Below are positions 42,841 to 55,043 of a DNA stretch of 64,000 nt, one piece after another. The position numbers and the translations under genes were made by a program. Under the pieces are notes generated by a model. It searched no databases and was not told the DNA's origin. It saw only the letters and a program-made list of their open reading frames with translations. The stretch covers positions 49,569,652 to 49,633,651 of the forward strand of contig JASWHV010000012.1 of assembly GCA_030760725.1 (NCBI GenBank), in the 5' to 3' direction. The stretch comes from Neostapfia colusana (lineage: Eukaryota; Streptophyta; Magnoliopsida; Poales; Poaceae). Numbering within the stretch: the stretch's first letter is position 1; each line of letters starts with the position of its first letter.

Positions 42841-45214
42841 ATGTCGGACATCAAGGATGTACACAAGAAGATCGACGATGAAAAGGGTGATGATGAAAGG
42901 ACTCAAAAGCTAAAGAAGCTACTCGACGCCGTTCAAGACAGTGAGGACGATGATGAGGAGGTGCTCCAACTCAAGGCTCTTCTATGGAAGAAGGCACTCT
43001 CCCCAAAAGGGAAGAAGAAGATTGATGATGAAAAGAAGAAGAAAGGGGGTAGTCACACAGACTACTCCCGATATCCTTTTGACTATGAACGTTTGAATTC
43101 TAACAATAGTCATTACTTATCAATTCCTCTAGGGAAAGCACCTTACTTTGATGGCAATAACTATTCAATGTGGAGACAAAGCATGAAAATGCACCTTATA
43201 TCTCTTAACCCAAGTTTTGTGGCATATAGTGTGTACAGGGATATATATCCCGGATGATGATGAAGAGCTGAGTCCAAGCCAAGAACAAGCCGTTCATCGG
43301 AATGCTCAAGCTGTAGCTGTGATCACGTCATCACTGAGGCGAGACGAGTTCACCAAGGTGGATGGACTCAAAATTTCCAAGGAGATATGGGACACACTAC
43401 AAACCGCACATGAAGGTGACCGTCATGTACGCGAAGCCAAGGTAGAAATGATTGAAGGTGAATTGGGAAGATTCACGATAGAAGAAGATGAATCACCACA
43501 AGATATGTACAATCGACTGAAGAATCTTATCAACAAAGTCCGAGCTTATGGCAGCAAAAAGTGGAATGATCATGAGGTCGTGAAGTTGATTCTCAGAGCA
43601 TTCATGCCTCGCAACGTGACTCTTTGCTCTATGATTAGAGAATGCCCCTGGTATCGGAAAATGACCCCAGACAAATTTCTTGGCAAGATCATCAACTTTG
43701 AAATGATGGAAAAGCAAGCCAAGCATGTCAAGGAAATTGCCGGTCTCACCTCAGCAAAGAAGAAAGGAGTTGCTTTGAAGTCAACTTGTAAACCCGTATC
43801 AAAAGAAGCTCGAGAAGCTCATGGAGAAGATGACAGTGATGATGAAAGTAGTGATATCGATGAAGAAGACATGATCTTGTTCATGAAGAAGTTCAAGAAA
43901 ATGATGAGAAGAAGAAAGGGTAGCAGCTCAAACAAAGGAAGACAAAGAGACAAACAAAGACCTAAGATGAGACGGGCATGCTACAACTGCGGAGAATATG
44001 ATCACTTCATAGTAGATTGTCCATATAAAGAAAATAAGAGGAAGACTAAAGACAACAAGCCTCAACCAAAGAAAATGTTCAAGAAGAAGAAGCAATATGG
44101 CCAAGCACATCTAGGGAAGGAGTGAGACTCCAATGATGAATCCTCATCCGAAGAAGAAGAGGAGATGGCCACCATAGCCATAAAGAAGACTACCAAGAAA
44201 TTCACTCTCTTCCCAACCATGGGCGCATGGAAGGACACCGACAACACTTGTGTAATGGCAAAGGAACGTAAAAGAAAGGTAACAAGTAAATCTTCCTTCT
44301 CGCATTATTTTACTAGTGATAGTGATAATTCTAGTGAGGATGATAGCAGTGATGAAAATGAATATATGCTTAGGGGTTTAGACAAAAAGACAGCTGCTAA
44401 TATGAAATTTCTATTTGATAAGCTTGTTGATATGGAGAAGTTAGTCAATCATCAGGAAGATATGATCATCTCCCAAAAGGAGGAATATCTTGAGATTGAA
44501 AAGCTTCTTGAACTTGAAAAGGAGAGAAGTAAATCACTAGAACTTGAGTTAGCTTCAAGCAGGGAAGCTTGCTTGAAGTTAAAGGACTCAAATGCCACCA
44601 TCAAGGATGAACTTGCTAACTTAACCAAAGTCAACAAGATCCTTGAGGTACAAGTTGAATCACTCAAGCAAAGTGGTTCTTCATCCACTTCAAGCTCACC
44701 TTCTCAACATATAAAATCTAAAACTAGTATTACCTGTGCTTGCACCAAAAGTGACACTAACTTGAAGAAAAAGCCAAACTCGACAAAGGACAAGCAATCT
44801 TCTCAAAGTGGCATATTTTACAAGGAGAAGATCAAGTATGCATGCAGTGCATACTCGGTCACAAGACCTCCTAATGTCAAATATGGCAATGGACATTCTT
44901 ATGGTGAAAAGCAAAGTGCTAGAAGCCACAAGAATAACAAGGGTTGCATTGCCTTTGTCAAGGGAAACTCTTCTCAAGTTAGAAAACTTAATAATGTTGA
45001 TAAATTTAACACTGTGAACACATATGAACAACAACTTCTATTTAGAACTTTTGATGCTTCATATGTACTTATAAAAAGTAATCTTGGAAGAGTTTATGCT
45101 AAGTATGTTGGGCCACGCCATGGGAACACCAAGTCTCATGTGTGGGTGCCCAAATCACTTGTGACTAACCTCAAAGGACCCAAGCAAGCTTGGGTACCTA
45201 AGACCAAGGCATAA
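42841..45214 (+). pseudogene. gag: Copia gag with long coiled-coil extension
   Basis: The ATG at 42841 starts MSDIKDVHKKIDDEK. The first part is charged; the Gag domain starts with PLGKAPYFDGNNYSMWRQSM. A frameshift near 43240 moves the frame to 43217-44125 (TLQTAHEGDRHVREAKVEMI, DMYNRLKNLI), which has a CCHC zinc knuckle CYNCGEYDHFIVDC. A TGA at 44123-44125 takes the place of a probable Trp (KE-stop-DSND). The same frame goes on to 45214 with an acidic Ser-rich linker and a coiled-coil stretch (LLELEKERSKSLELELASSR). A Gag of this length with such an extension is typical of SIRE/Maximus elements. Confidence 0.88.
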
Positions 45215-45217
45215 TTT

Positions 45218-46274
45218 GTCTTTTGCAGACTTATTCATCCGGTGGAGCAAAATGGGTGCTAGATAGTGTATGCACCAATTACATGACCGGAGAAAGAAGA
45301 ATGTTCGTGGAATATGAAGAAAATGAAGATCCAAGCAAAGGCATTTACTTTGGTGATAATAGTCAAGGAAGAGTGCTTGGTACCGGTAAAATTGCAATTT
45401 CATCACAACATACTCTCTCTCATGTTTTAACGTTGACTCCTTGGATTGTAACCTTTTGTCCATATCTCAATTATGTGACAAGGGTTATAATTGTTTATTC
45501 ACTAATGAGGGTGTAATTGTCTCTAGAAGGAGTGATAACTCAATTGCATTCAAGGGTGTGTTAAAGGGAAAACTTTATCTAGTTGACTTCAACAAAGATA
45601 AAGTTGAACCTGACACATGCTTGATTGCAAAGACCAACATGGGTTGGCTGTGGCATAGACGGCTAGCACATGTTGGTATGAGGAATCTTCAAAAACTCCT
45701 TAAAGGCGATCACATCCGAGGTTTAAAGGATGTTGTTTTTGAGAAAGACATGCCTTATAGAGCGTGCCAAGCAGGGAAGCAAGTAGGAGCACCCCATCCC
45801 GCAAAGAATTTCATGACTACAACAAGACCGCTTGAGCTCCTCCACATGGATTTATTCGGTCCAATTGCTTACATAAGCATCGCCGGTAATAAATACGGTC
45901 TAGTCATTGTTGATAATTTTTCACGCTTCACGTGGATTTTCTTTTTGCATGATAAGACAGAAACTCAAGGAACCCTCAAGAAGTTCATCAAGCGTGCCCA
46001 AAATGAATTCTCATTGAAGATCAAGAACATACGAAGTGACAATGGGACAGAATTCAAGAACACCCAAGTTGAGGAGTATCTATACGAAGAAGGGATAAAG
46101 CACGAATTTTCAGCACCATATACTCCTCAACAAAATGGAGTAGCCGAAAGGAAGAACAGAACTCTCATTGAGATGACGAGGACGATGCTCGATGAATACA
46201 AGACTTCGGACAGGTTTTGGGTTGAAGCGGTTAACACCGCTTGTCACGTCATAAACCGACTATATCTTCATTAG
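45218..46274 (+). pseudogene. pol: Copia protease and integrase
   Basis: The protease motif reads WVLDSVCTNYMTG: the usual DSG active-site triad has become DSV. A frameshift near 45430 precedes the frame 45441-46274, which has the GAG-pre-integrase zinc region (LWHRRLAHVGMRNLQKLL, then MPYRACQAGK, where the first zinc Cys is Tyr) and the integrase core (LLHMDLFGP, IRSDNGTEFKN, QQNGVAERKNRT: D, D and E are present). A TAG at 46272 stops the frame at INRLYLH. After YELL (about 46303) the integrase C-terminal part and linker are missing relative to the lineage. Confidence 0.88.
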
Positions 46275-47490
46275 TTGCTCAAGAAAACTTCATATGAACT
46301 ACTCATAGATCAAGAAGAAGCTCCATGTCAAGCATTGAGAAGAATGGCATTGGGCGACGTTCGACCACAAGTGCCACCTTCAAATGTGAATGAAGAAAAT
46401 AAACCATAGATGGAGAAAAATGATCAAGAGGGAGCTTCCATACAAGATCAACCTCAAGAAAATCAAGAAGATCAAAACATCAATGAGGGAAACTATCCAG
46501 GGGGAGAAGAAGATGATAATGAAGATTCAAGACCACAAATGCCACATCCAAGAGTACACCAAAGCATCCAAAGAGATCACCCCGTCGACAACATAATCGG
46601 TGACATCCAAAAGGGAGTAATAACTCGATCTCGCATAGCTAATTTTTGTGAACACTATTCTTTTGTATCTTGTTTGGAACCTTACATGGTCTGGATGCAT
46701 TAAAAGATCCGGTTTGGGTGATGGCGATGCAAGAAGAATTGAACAACTTCAAAAGGAACAAAGTGTGGGAGCTTGTTGAAAGACCCAAGTCCAACGTCGT
46801 CGGCACTAAATGGGTCTTCCGCAACAAGCAAGACGAACATGGAGTGGTAACAAGGAACAAGGCACGACTTGTGGCAAAAGGGTACTCACAAGTCGAAGGT
46901 TTGGATTTCGACGAGATTTTTGCTCCCGTAGCTAGGCTTCAATCGATTCGTATATTACTTGCATATGCTACTCACCATGATTTCAAGCTTTATCAAATGG
47001 ACGTGAAAAGCGCCTTTCTCAATGGTCGATCAAGGAGGAGGTGTACGTGGAGCAATCACTCGGTTTTGAAGATCAAGAGTACCCCAACTATGTGTTCAAA
47101 CTGCGTAAGGCTCTCTATGGCCTCAAACAAGCTCCTAGATCTTGGTATGAGTGCCTTAGAGATTTTTTGATTGAAAATGACTTCAAAATTGGAAAATCTG
47201 ATTACACTTTGTTTACTAAACACTTTGATGATGATCTCTTTATTTGCCAAATCTATGTTGACGATATTATATTTGGTTCAACTAACAAATCCTTTTGTCA
47301 AGAATTTAGTAAGATTATGACAGATAGATTCGACATGTCCATGATGGGAGAGTTGAGGTACTTTTTGGGATTCCAAGTGAAGCAACAAAAGGACAGGACG
47401 TTCATAAGCCAAACAAGGGACCACGGACTAGTCCGTGGTCACCCCGGACTAGTCCGCACATTGCAGACTAGTCTGCACTTGGTCCGCTAG
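46275..47490 (+). pseudogene. pol: Copia linker and reverse transcriptase, RNase H missing
   Basis: A charged linker (QENQEDQNINEGNYPGGEED) has a stop at 46407-46409 and leads to DIQKGVITRSRIANFCEHYS. After a frameshift near 46680, RT reads WVMAMQEELNNFKRNKVWEL, KWVFRNKQDE, FAPVARLQSIRILLA and MDVKSAFLNG. A 1-base deletion near 47026 shifts the frame to VYVEQSLGFEDQEYPNYVFK and the catalytic IYVDDIIFGS. The frame ends in the palindrome array at 47490, so the RT end and RNase H are absent. The same truncation in unit 1 shows that it predates the tandem. Confidence 0.9.
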
Positions 47491-47521
47491 TCCGGTTCGA
47501 CCACGGACTAGTCCGATATTT
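47419..47521. repeat. Palindrome array in the 3' internal region (unit 2)
   Basis: The same 22-bp perfect palindrome (47419-47440) and further CGGACTAGTCCG copies as at 40734-40850, with one copy shortened. Confidence 0.9.
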
Positions 47522-48157
47522 CGACTCCATAACCCTAGGGCCGGCTCAGACCTAATCTCCTTCAACCTCACAACTCCTCCCACGTTCTCTCTCCATCAGA
47601 GCATGCCTACTTTGGCTCCCGGGGCACGACTAGTGGTTCTTCTCCTCCTCCTCCTCAGCCTGATGATGAAGACGAAGAAAGGACCGACAGCAAGGAGTGA
47701 GCCGGCGACGACAGGTAGATCCCTCCTCTCCTTCTTTTTGGTGCCTTGATGCCAAAGGGGGAGAGATTGAGGGGGAGTCTTAGGTCGTAGGTTCTTCTTT
47801 TTATGTCCTAGTTTAATAAGTGGGCTTTTGTAAGACTTATGTTATCATTATGCTTTTGGACATGTGTTGTGAAATGATGACTATGTTATGCTTATGACTA
47901 ATGGTGTATGTTTAAAACTGCTATGTAGGCTTGAGACTCTTGATGATATTATGATTATGCTTACTATGATATTCACATCAAAATTATTGCTCACACACAT
48001 AGTTTTGCACCCCACCATAAAGAGTGCACATATGTCTTATGTATACATTGCCTATTTTGCTCAAAGCTCATATGTGCACACTTTATGAAAATCTGAATTT
48101 TTTATCATATTTGTGTGATCTCAATTGGTTGTCATCAATCACCAAAAAGGGGGAGAT
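47522..48157 (+). other. 3' internal noncoding region and PPT of copia unit 2
   Basis: Collinear with 40851-41453. Ends AAAAAGGGGGAGAT before the last LTR. No ORF with a recognisable domain. Confidence 0.7.
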
Positions 48158-49493
48158 TGAAAGTGCATCTAGGCATCCCTTGTGGGTTTTGGTTGATTTA
48201 TGACAAACAAGTGAGACCCTAACAAAATCGTTGAGATGAGCGCAGGTTTTTAAAGAAATAAGGAAGAAATTGCAAAAAAAAAAACGAAAGGAGAATGAGG
48301 ATCTAAAAATGATAAGAGCTCAGGAGCTGAAGAGATTAGATTACTTAGTATGGAGTGTGTTGGAGAAACACATCCCAAGAGCTCAAGTGAAAGAAATCAC
48401 ACTAAATGCACAAAAATCAGCATGAGCGGACTAGTCTGATATCAACTGGACTAGTCTGATTTCTCTCTGACTAGAAAACGGACTAGTCCGATATGGACCG
48501 GACTAATCCGATTTGTCTCTGAGTAGACAACGGACTAGTCTGCATCCATACGGACTAGTCCGGTATCTCATAACACTTAGGGTTTTCCACACGCCGCACA
48601 CCTGACTAGTCCGGAGTCCACCATGGACTAGTCCGGACATCGCAAACCCTAACGGTAACCTTTGGAAACCCTAGTATAAATAGAGGTGTACGGCCATACT
48701 ACAACCTCTCTCGACCCCCTGCGCCGTCACACCTTCCAAGAGCACAAAATTCACATCTCTCCACACATTCTAACCCTAAAAGGATCAAATCTTTGAGGAT
48801 TAGCAATTGATCAAAGGAGATACTTGTTCTACACATCTTGAGCTCTTGGGTTTGATCTCTCACACACTCTTGTTCATTTATTGTTCATCTTTTGAGTGTG
48901 TTTGGTGGTATTCATTCATTGTAATTCTTGGGGAGCCCTCAACTTGTGAGAAGGCCCCTTGAACGATTTATTTGCCTTTTGTGATTAGTGGAAGAGAATC
49001 AGCCTCCGTGGCGATTCGACGAGGGTAGGGTTGGTGAAGACCCGGTCCTTCGTGGACTCCTCAACGGGGATGTAGATTTCTTTTGTAAAATCGAACCTCG
49101 GGATAAAATCTTGTCTCTTGCTCTTGTATTTTATTGTTCATCATATTCTAGGGTTTACTTAATCTTGTGTAATTCACGTTGAAGCATTGAAACTAAAGTT
49201 GATCTCTGTCATTCATTGTTTCACTGTTGTAATACATCTAAGTTCCCAATTAATTTCCGTTGCATAGGGTACTAGAAGTGAAAATATTGATCAACCTTGA
49301 TCTTTCTAGTCCACGCATACCGGACTAGTCCGCACAGTACCGTACTAGTCCGATTTGTCTCTAAGTAGACAACGGACTAGTCTGCACTCTACCGGACTAG
49401 TCCGATTTCCCTGTATTTGATAAATTTATTAAGTGTTTCAGGGATTAACAAAGAATTGAAAAGCCTATTCACCCCCCCTCTAGGCTACATTCA
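48158..49493 (+). repeat. Last LTR (3' LTR) of the composite copia element
   Basis: 1336 bp, TGAAAGTGCATC to GGCTACATTCA, with the same palindrome clusters (48421-48650, 49317-49412) and TATA box at 48675-48682. Differences from the middle LTR include several changes inside the palindromes (for example GTCCG to GTCTG). Confidence 0.93.
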
Positions 49494-49498
49494 GCTAT
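49494..49498. repeat. Target-site duplication (right) of the composite copia element
   Basis: GCTAT, after which the Tat RNase H resumes in the minus-strand frame (NATGNIA). Confidence 0.88.
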
Positions 49499-49739
49499 AT
49501 TTCCAGTGGCGTTTGGGTTGTGGAGGACAGTTCTCAGCGGGTATGAGGTTACCACCGAGATCTTGTGAGCTTGGAAGTAATGGTGCAGCTTCCTTGATGC
49601 AACGAGGACTGCATAGAGCAGTTTTTGCACCTCCAGGTATCTTGTCTTGTCATCATGGAGGACCTCGCTGATGAAGTAGACCGGACGTTGGATGGTTTGG
49701 ACCCTCTCGGAGGGGTCCGCAGCGTCTTCTTGTAAAGGT

Positions 49740-50090
49740 CTGGGACTCAGGGCCCCCGGACCCCGAGCCCGGGACTGCACTTTGGGAGCTCGGACCCTAG
49801 TGCACACCAGTTGTCAGGCCTAGGTGTCTGAGGCCTGACCAGTTCTTCTAGGTGAGGTCTGAAAACTAGAGACCCCTGGCCCCCTGTTCTGGGACTACAC
49901 TCGGGGAGCTCGGACCCAGGTGCACACCTGTTGCTGGGTCTTGATGGCTGAGACCCGACTAGTTCTTCTTGGGGAGGTCCGGGACTCGAGGCCTCAGGCA
50001 CCCGGGTCTGGGACTACATTCTGGGAGCTCGGACCCAGATATGCATCGGTCATCAGGTCCACCTGCTTGGGACCTCACTACTTCCCCATC
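49740..50090. repeat. 120-bp (40-codon) minisatellite inside the Tat RNase H
   Basis: Three units marked by GGGAGCTCGGACCC at about 49783, 49903 and 50022 (spacing 120 and 119 bp). On the minus strand each encodes GSELPECSPRPG-like and PRPDNWCALGSELPK-like peptides. The period is a multiple of three, so the frame can be kept, though one unit is a base short. Confidence 0.82.
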
Positions 50091-50849
50091 CCATGGATCT
50101 CCTTCTTGGTCTGAGCCCTGGGGCTTTAGACCACCGGCGGCAGGAGCTTCTTCTGGGACTCGAGGGTGGTGAAGTTCTGGTCGCTCCGCGACCAGAACCA
50201 TGCTCATGACCTCGGTTGTGGCAGCGATGTAGAGGAGCAGTGGCTCACCTTGTTCAGGGCCACCATGATTGGCAGCGTTGTGAGGAACTTCTTCAGCTTT
50301 TGGATTGCCACATCCGCCTCCTCGGTCCATATGAATGGACCAGTTTTGCGCAGAAGCTTGAAGAATGGAAGAGCCTGCTCGGCCAGTCTAGAGATAAACC
50401 GACTGAGCGTGTCCAACCATCCGGTAAGCTTCTGCACGTCCGTGATGCAGGCTGGGGGCCGCATCAGCTCTATCGCCTTAATCTTCTCTAGGTTAGCTTC
50501 GATTCCTCAGTGTGAGACCAAGAAACCGAGCAGCTTCCCGACAGAGACCCCGAAAACACAATTGTCTGGGTTCAACTTCGTGCGTGTGGAACACAGTATG
50601 TCGAAGACTAGGGCTACTTTATCGAGGAGAGAAGCTTGTGACTTAACCTTTACTACGATGTCATCGACATAAACCTCGACCAGATCCCGAATGAGGTTCC
50701 TGAACGTCTTGTGCATTGCATGCACAAAAGTGGGAAGCGCATTCTTAAGACCATAAGGCATGGACACATAGCGGTATAGACCGTCTACTATGATGAAGGC
50801 AGTGTGCTCTTCATCTTCCCTAGACATGGGTATTTGGTGGAAACCGGAA

Positions 50850-50854
50850 TATGT
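50850..50854. repeat. Presumed TSD (left) of gypsy-3
   Basis: TATGT lies before the TGTGAGG terminus. The right partner lies outside the window. Confidence 0.4.
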
Positions 50855-53800
50855 TGTGAGGTCCTGGAGGACCTCGTCGGGTGGTGCCGTGCAATGTGGC
50901 ACCCAACAGCGTGCGGGTCGAGGAACACATCACATTACACAAATCCATTTTGCGGAAGCGTACAAGAGTACTTTACAAATACTTATATCAAAATAAGCTA
51001 CAACGGAAGAATACAACTCTCACGACTCATTTCTATCCTAGCATCAAACAAATTGTCCAGCCCGCGGACGTTTCTTATTAGCAACACGAAGAACGAACCG
51101 CAGCGGCGAGGATACTCATGGGTAACCACTCAGAGGTTTTGGAGTCTCATCGGTAACCATCCTCATAAGCATAGTCCATACCTACAAAACAACTCGGATA
51201 GCATCCGTGAGCATAACGCTCAGCAAGACTTGACCGTCAAACCTAGTCATGAAACTTTACATATGGGTATAACATAATTTAGGATAGCATAATGCGTAAT
51301 AAACTCGCCTAAAGGTGAATTCTTACTTTTAAGTCTTATTAGCAGCAAATTAAGAGTAACCTTGGGCACGCCACATCGGGAGTCCACAATCAAACAAGAA
51401 ACACTTTCCCCCGATGTAATTTGCTCATGATGGAAATGAATCGAGTTTGCACTAGTCTATTCATAAAAGATATCATCACAAACTAGTATGAACTTCAAAC
51501 CACGATGATTAGTTCTTATCTCAAATGCAAGTTCTTACTACAACACGACTGTGAGAACAAGTATGCTCAATCCTTTCCGCGAGCGACGGTGATTCGAATC
51601 AATAACACCCGGACTACATGACACATACGCCCGTACTCGACGTTGCCTACAGCAACCATCACTGACGTTACACGTGGCAGCCTTTCCCCCGTTTCACCCA
51701 CGTTGAATCGATCAAATCGCCCCGTGCAGTAGCCACCCTCATGGTGCACCCACCGACATGAGATGTCATGAGAGTGTTACCAACATACTGCACACTGGCC
51801 CTCTCGCCTGAGGCGACCCGAAAAGGCTCAACGCAAGCTTCCCGAGGTACATCGGTTTACTGGGTCCCATATAGCCAGCATGAGTCCGGTACACAACTCA
51901 AATTTGCTCAACAAGGCCGCATACGGATCGGTCCTTGACCGACACGGACAGGTCTAACGCACCCAGGCCCCTATGTCCTGCTGCTCCTACAACCTGCCCG
52001 ATCTCAACTTCAACTTGCTAACACATTTTCTGAAACAATCCCGTATGCCCCTGTTTATCCTGATCATACGAGTAGCATCTCACCACTCGACTTCTACCGA
52101 ACCTTACTTAAGCATGGCAGTTCTACATGATGAAAAGGACACCTACCCAATACTCCATGGGTCATTTGGTCATGCAATAGGAGTATCAAAGCAACTAGAC
52201 CTAATGCACATTTCATATCTTAACCGAAAGAGTGAATACAAAGTAAAAACTTAAAAGTTGTTAAATGCAAACCAGAGCTTGCCTGTTTTGCAGGGTAGTA
52301 GTATCTATAAGCAGTTAGTAATCCTTGCTGATCAACCCTTGATCCTCCGGAGTCTGATCCACTTCAATGAATCGCTCCTTCGAATCCCCTTCGTTGTGAA
52401 TCCTAATGACATGTATATGCACAAGTTTTACACTGCAATTGAAAGAATTAAAGATTTGAGTTCTTAAGAGCAGAGGCTATGTGGAAATGCCATGAATGGC
52501 TTTGTTGCCTCTGTTGTGCAAAGAAACATCAAGAAGAAAAAACTAAAGCTGCCCTAGGGTTTTAGTTATACACTAACTAAGTTTCCTAATGAACCTATAG
52601 GATGAGCTGAAAAGATTTGAATGAAACTGAAGATCAAGAACTCCAATGGCTTTAAAACTTTTACAGCATGTTCTATACTACCTAGGGTTTTAGCTTGCCA
52701 AATTTCAGCTAAAGTGGATGGAATTTGTGTCTACCATAATTCCCACAAGAGTCTTATATATTTTCCCACATACATAAGCATGATAGAACAAGAACAGGGA
52801 GTTCTAAGGCTCAACTCGAGCTAATAAATTACATGTGAGTTTCTGGTCCAATGAAAGTAATTTGATCCAAAATTCAGAACTTTTACTTCAGTAGTTTCTC
52901 CAGAATAAATCCTTAAGCATTTCTAGTCAAAAGAATTAATTCTGGAGTAATGTGCATTTTCATGCCCAATTCAGTGAACTACAATTTCAAGTATGACTCA
53001 TAGAGAATGCCTGAATTGTCTCATGATTTCTTGAGCTATGAATTGCCTAGAATGAATTTTACAAGTTAGAAACTTTTTCTGAAAAAGTTTCTGGACTACT
53101 ATGAGCATAGCAGTTTGTATTCAGAAAATTCCTATTCAAATGATCTTCAAATGGGCCGAAAATCTGCTAGAAGGTCAAAAATATGCTAAGAATATTTTGG
53201 CAAAATTTGAGGATTTTTGGATGAACCAAACTCCCTCAATAATTCTTTTTCAGAAAACCTTCAAAGAATTTTCCAGAATTTAATATTGACTTTCATACAA
53301 ATTGGGGTTCACATTTGGATACATCTTTGAAAAATGGTTCCAACCCAATTTGAATCACTCAATTTTGAGGTTCCTACACAAAGATATGATTTTCCAAAGT
53401 TGGAACATAATCTGGAATTATTTTTCCTATTGAAATTCATCTTGGGCCCACTGTTTAAACCTCAGCTACTGAGGTCCGAGCCACACTGAGGCTACACGGT
53501 CCAGTGCACGCAGCCACACATCATCCGAGCCACAGCTGATCAACAGTTTACAATCTAAGTCACTGACAGCTGGGGCCCACCCTTCTACTACCTCCCGTCT
53601 TCATGGTAGGGTCGGCTCGGGCTGCCGGTGGCTGGAAGTAGCTCGGCGATGTGTGATGGCTACGGGAACGGTTCGGCGCCGTCGGCCGGCCAACCTAGCC
53701 CGCCAAAAGTTCGACTCAACCGCTCTACAGCACCCGTGAGTGATCTTGAAGCTCGGCATAGCCTCCAAATGGCTCGGGAAAGGTCGCAAGGTAGTTGTCA

Positions 53801-55029
53801 CCGTGCGGCTGTGGGGTACCGCCATAGATGCGCTCGCCAAACCTCAAAATCCGTCGCTCCAAGGTGGTTCACGCTATGGTTCCTAAAGAGAAGATGCTCG
53901 CCAGCTAGTCCAGCCCATATGTGCAAAGTTTGATGATCTAAGGAGGATTAAAGAGTGAGAATTTTGGAGTTTAGTCCCGGACGCTCGGGTTGTACCCGCC
54001 AGAGCCAATTTCCTGAATTAGCCGGCGATAGTCCACGGCTTGACTTGAGATTCGGGTGGAAGCACCGTGGATCCCGTGCGCTTCTTTTGCCGTCCTTGCT
54101 CAGCCGTGAAAGCCACTGTGGTGGGCTGTCCACGTGCGCCCGGTTGGCAGCTGTTTTAGGTCGCTGCAGAGGGAGGTCGTTCTAGGGGAAGGGAAGCCGG
54201 AGCTCGGCTGTTTTGGCGATGAGGAAGTGGGCAATAGGTCCTCGGTGCTGTCTAGCAGCTCGGAGGGAAGTCGCACGCAAGTTTTCCCGGTTTCCCGGTT
54301 GATCTCCGAGGTGCGGCGATGTGGGGGGCCATGTTTGTGTGTTTACTCGCGAGGAGGAAGCAAATGACGCTTTGCTCGGTCTGTGAAGAGAGGATCACGC
54401 CGATAGAGGAGTGAAGCAGCCCCCCCTGGTCGCCAGCGCGAGGGAAACCCATGGGAGGTGGCGGCAACGGCAGCTCGGTGTTGCTCCGTGCGCCTTCGGC
54501 TGTTTCGAGTGGAAAACAGAGACAGTCTCGGTTGCTTTGGGTGCAAGTCACAATGTTCAGCTCAATGACATGTGGGATCCACCCAAATTTCCTCCCCAAA
54601 ATATCTCCTCAAGTTAATCCTTCCCATTGAAGTTTGAAAAGTGACCTAGAATTTGAATTCTCTAAATTCAGTTTAAATTTGACTTGCAAATTGAATTCAG
54701 TTTGAATTTGAAAATATTTCTCTTAAACTCCTTTTTATCCCACTCTAAAATGAAAAGTTTGCCACCCTAGTTTCCTCGAAGTCAAGAGGTTTGGCCACAC
54801 TTTGTGTGAACTTTGAATTTGGAAAATCTGTATTTTAACCTTCATGCAAATAAATGTTTAAGTCCATATTGGTTCAACACATTCAAATGAACATGTGAGC
54901 CTCTTTTTCAATGAACATCCACAAACAACTTTGCGTGAAGAAAAGTTTTAGCAAGTCCCATTTTTCATGAATTTGCAACCCCTAGAATTCAAACTTCGGT
55001 TTATTCATATACATTTTAGGACTTTTACA
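50855..55029 (-). repeat. 3' LTR of gypsy-3 (4175 bp)
   Basis: On the minus strand it starts TGTAAAAGTCC and ends CCTCACA. It aligns with the 5' LTR from 61104. Around 53595 it lacks about 120 bp of GC-rich sequence present at about 63790-63915 in the 5' LTR. The ORFs within are not supported as genes. Confidence 0.9.
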
Positions 55030-55043
55030 TTCCTCCCCCCTTA
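55030..55043 (-). other. Polypurine tract of gypsy-3
   Basis: AAGGGGGGAGGAA on the minus strand, directly before TGTAAAAGTCC. Confidence 0.88.

Larger units (their letters stand above)
40257..49493 (+). mobile_element. Composite SIRE/Maximus-like Ty1/copia element with three LTR starts
   Basis: A single 5-bp TSD (GCTAT) encloses 60 bp of LTR start, a 3' internal segment (RT to PPT), a full 1336-bp LTR, a long internal region (PBS, gag, protease, integrase, RT) and a second full 1336-bp LTR. This is what a two-element tandem (LTR-int-LTR-int-LTR) looks like after a deletion from LTR base 60 to RT in the first unit. Integrase before RT makes it Ty1/copia. A long Gag with coiled-coil extension and motifs such as PLGKAPYFDGNNYSMW point to the SIRE/Maximus lineage. 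It sits in the RNase H of the Tat element. Confidence 0.9.
49499..50854 (-). pseudogene. pol: Tat pol: RT and RNase H, with repeat expansion
   Basis: Minus strand. RT starts at the gypsy-3 junction with TYSGFHQIPMSREDEEHTAF, VSMPYGLKNALPTFVHAMHK and the catalytic VYVDDIVVK. A stop follows at 50507, then the RT thumb (VQKLTGWLDTLSRFISRLAE) and the RNase H start (LLLYIAATTEVMSMVLVAER, 50250 region). The RNase H is then interrupted by a Pro-rich repeat region (49740-50090) and resumes as IQRPVYFISEVLHDDKTRYL and KLHHYFQAHKISVVTSYPL, ending at the copia insertion. Earlier pol and gag lie beyond gypsy-3, outside the window. Confidence 0.85.

Noticed and set aside
50804..51277. 157-codon ORF at the start of the gypsy-3 3' LTR
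   Set aside because: Runs from Tat RT antisense into LTR sequence across an insertion joint, so it cannot be an ancestral gene.
54660..55020. AT-rich stretch as a possible independent insertion
   Set aside because: It is continuous with the gypsy-3 LTR and is bounded by the PPT and LTR terminus.
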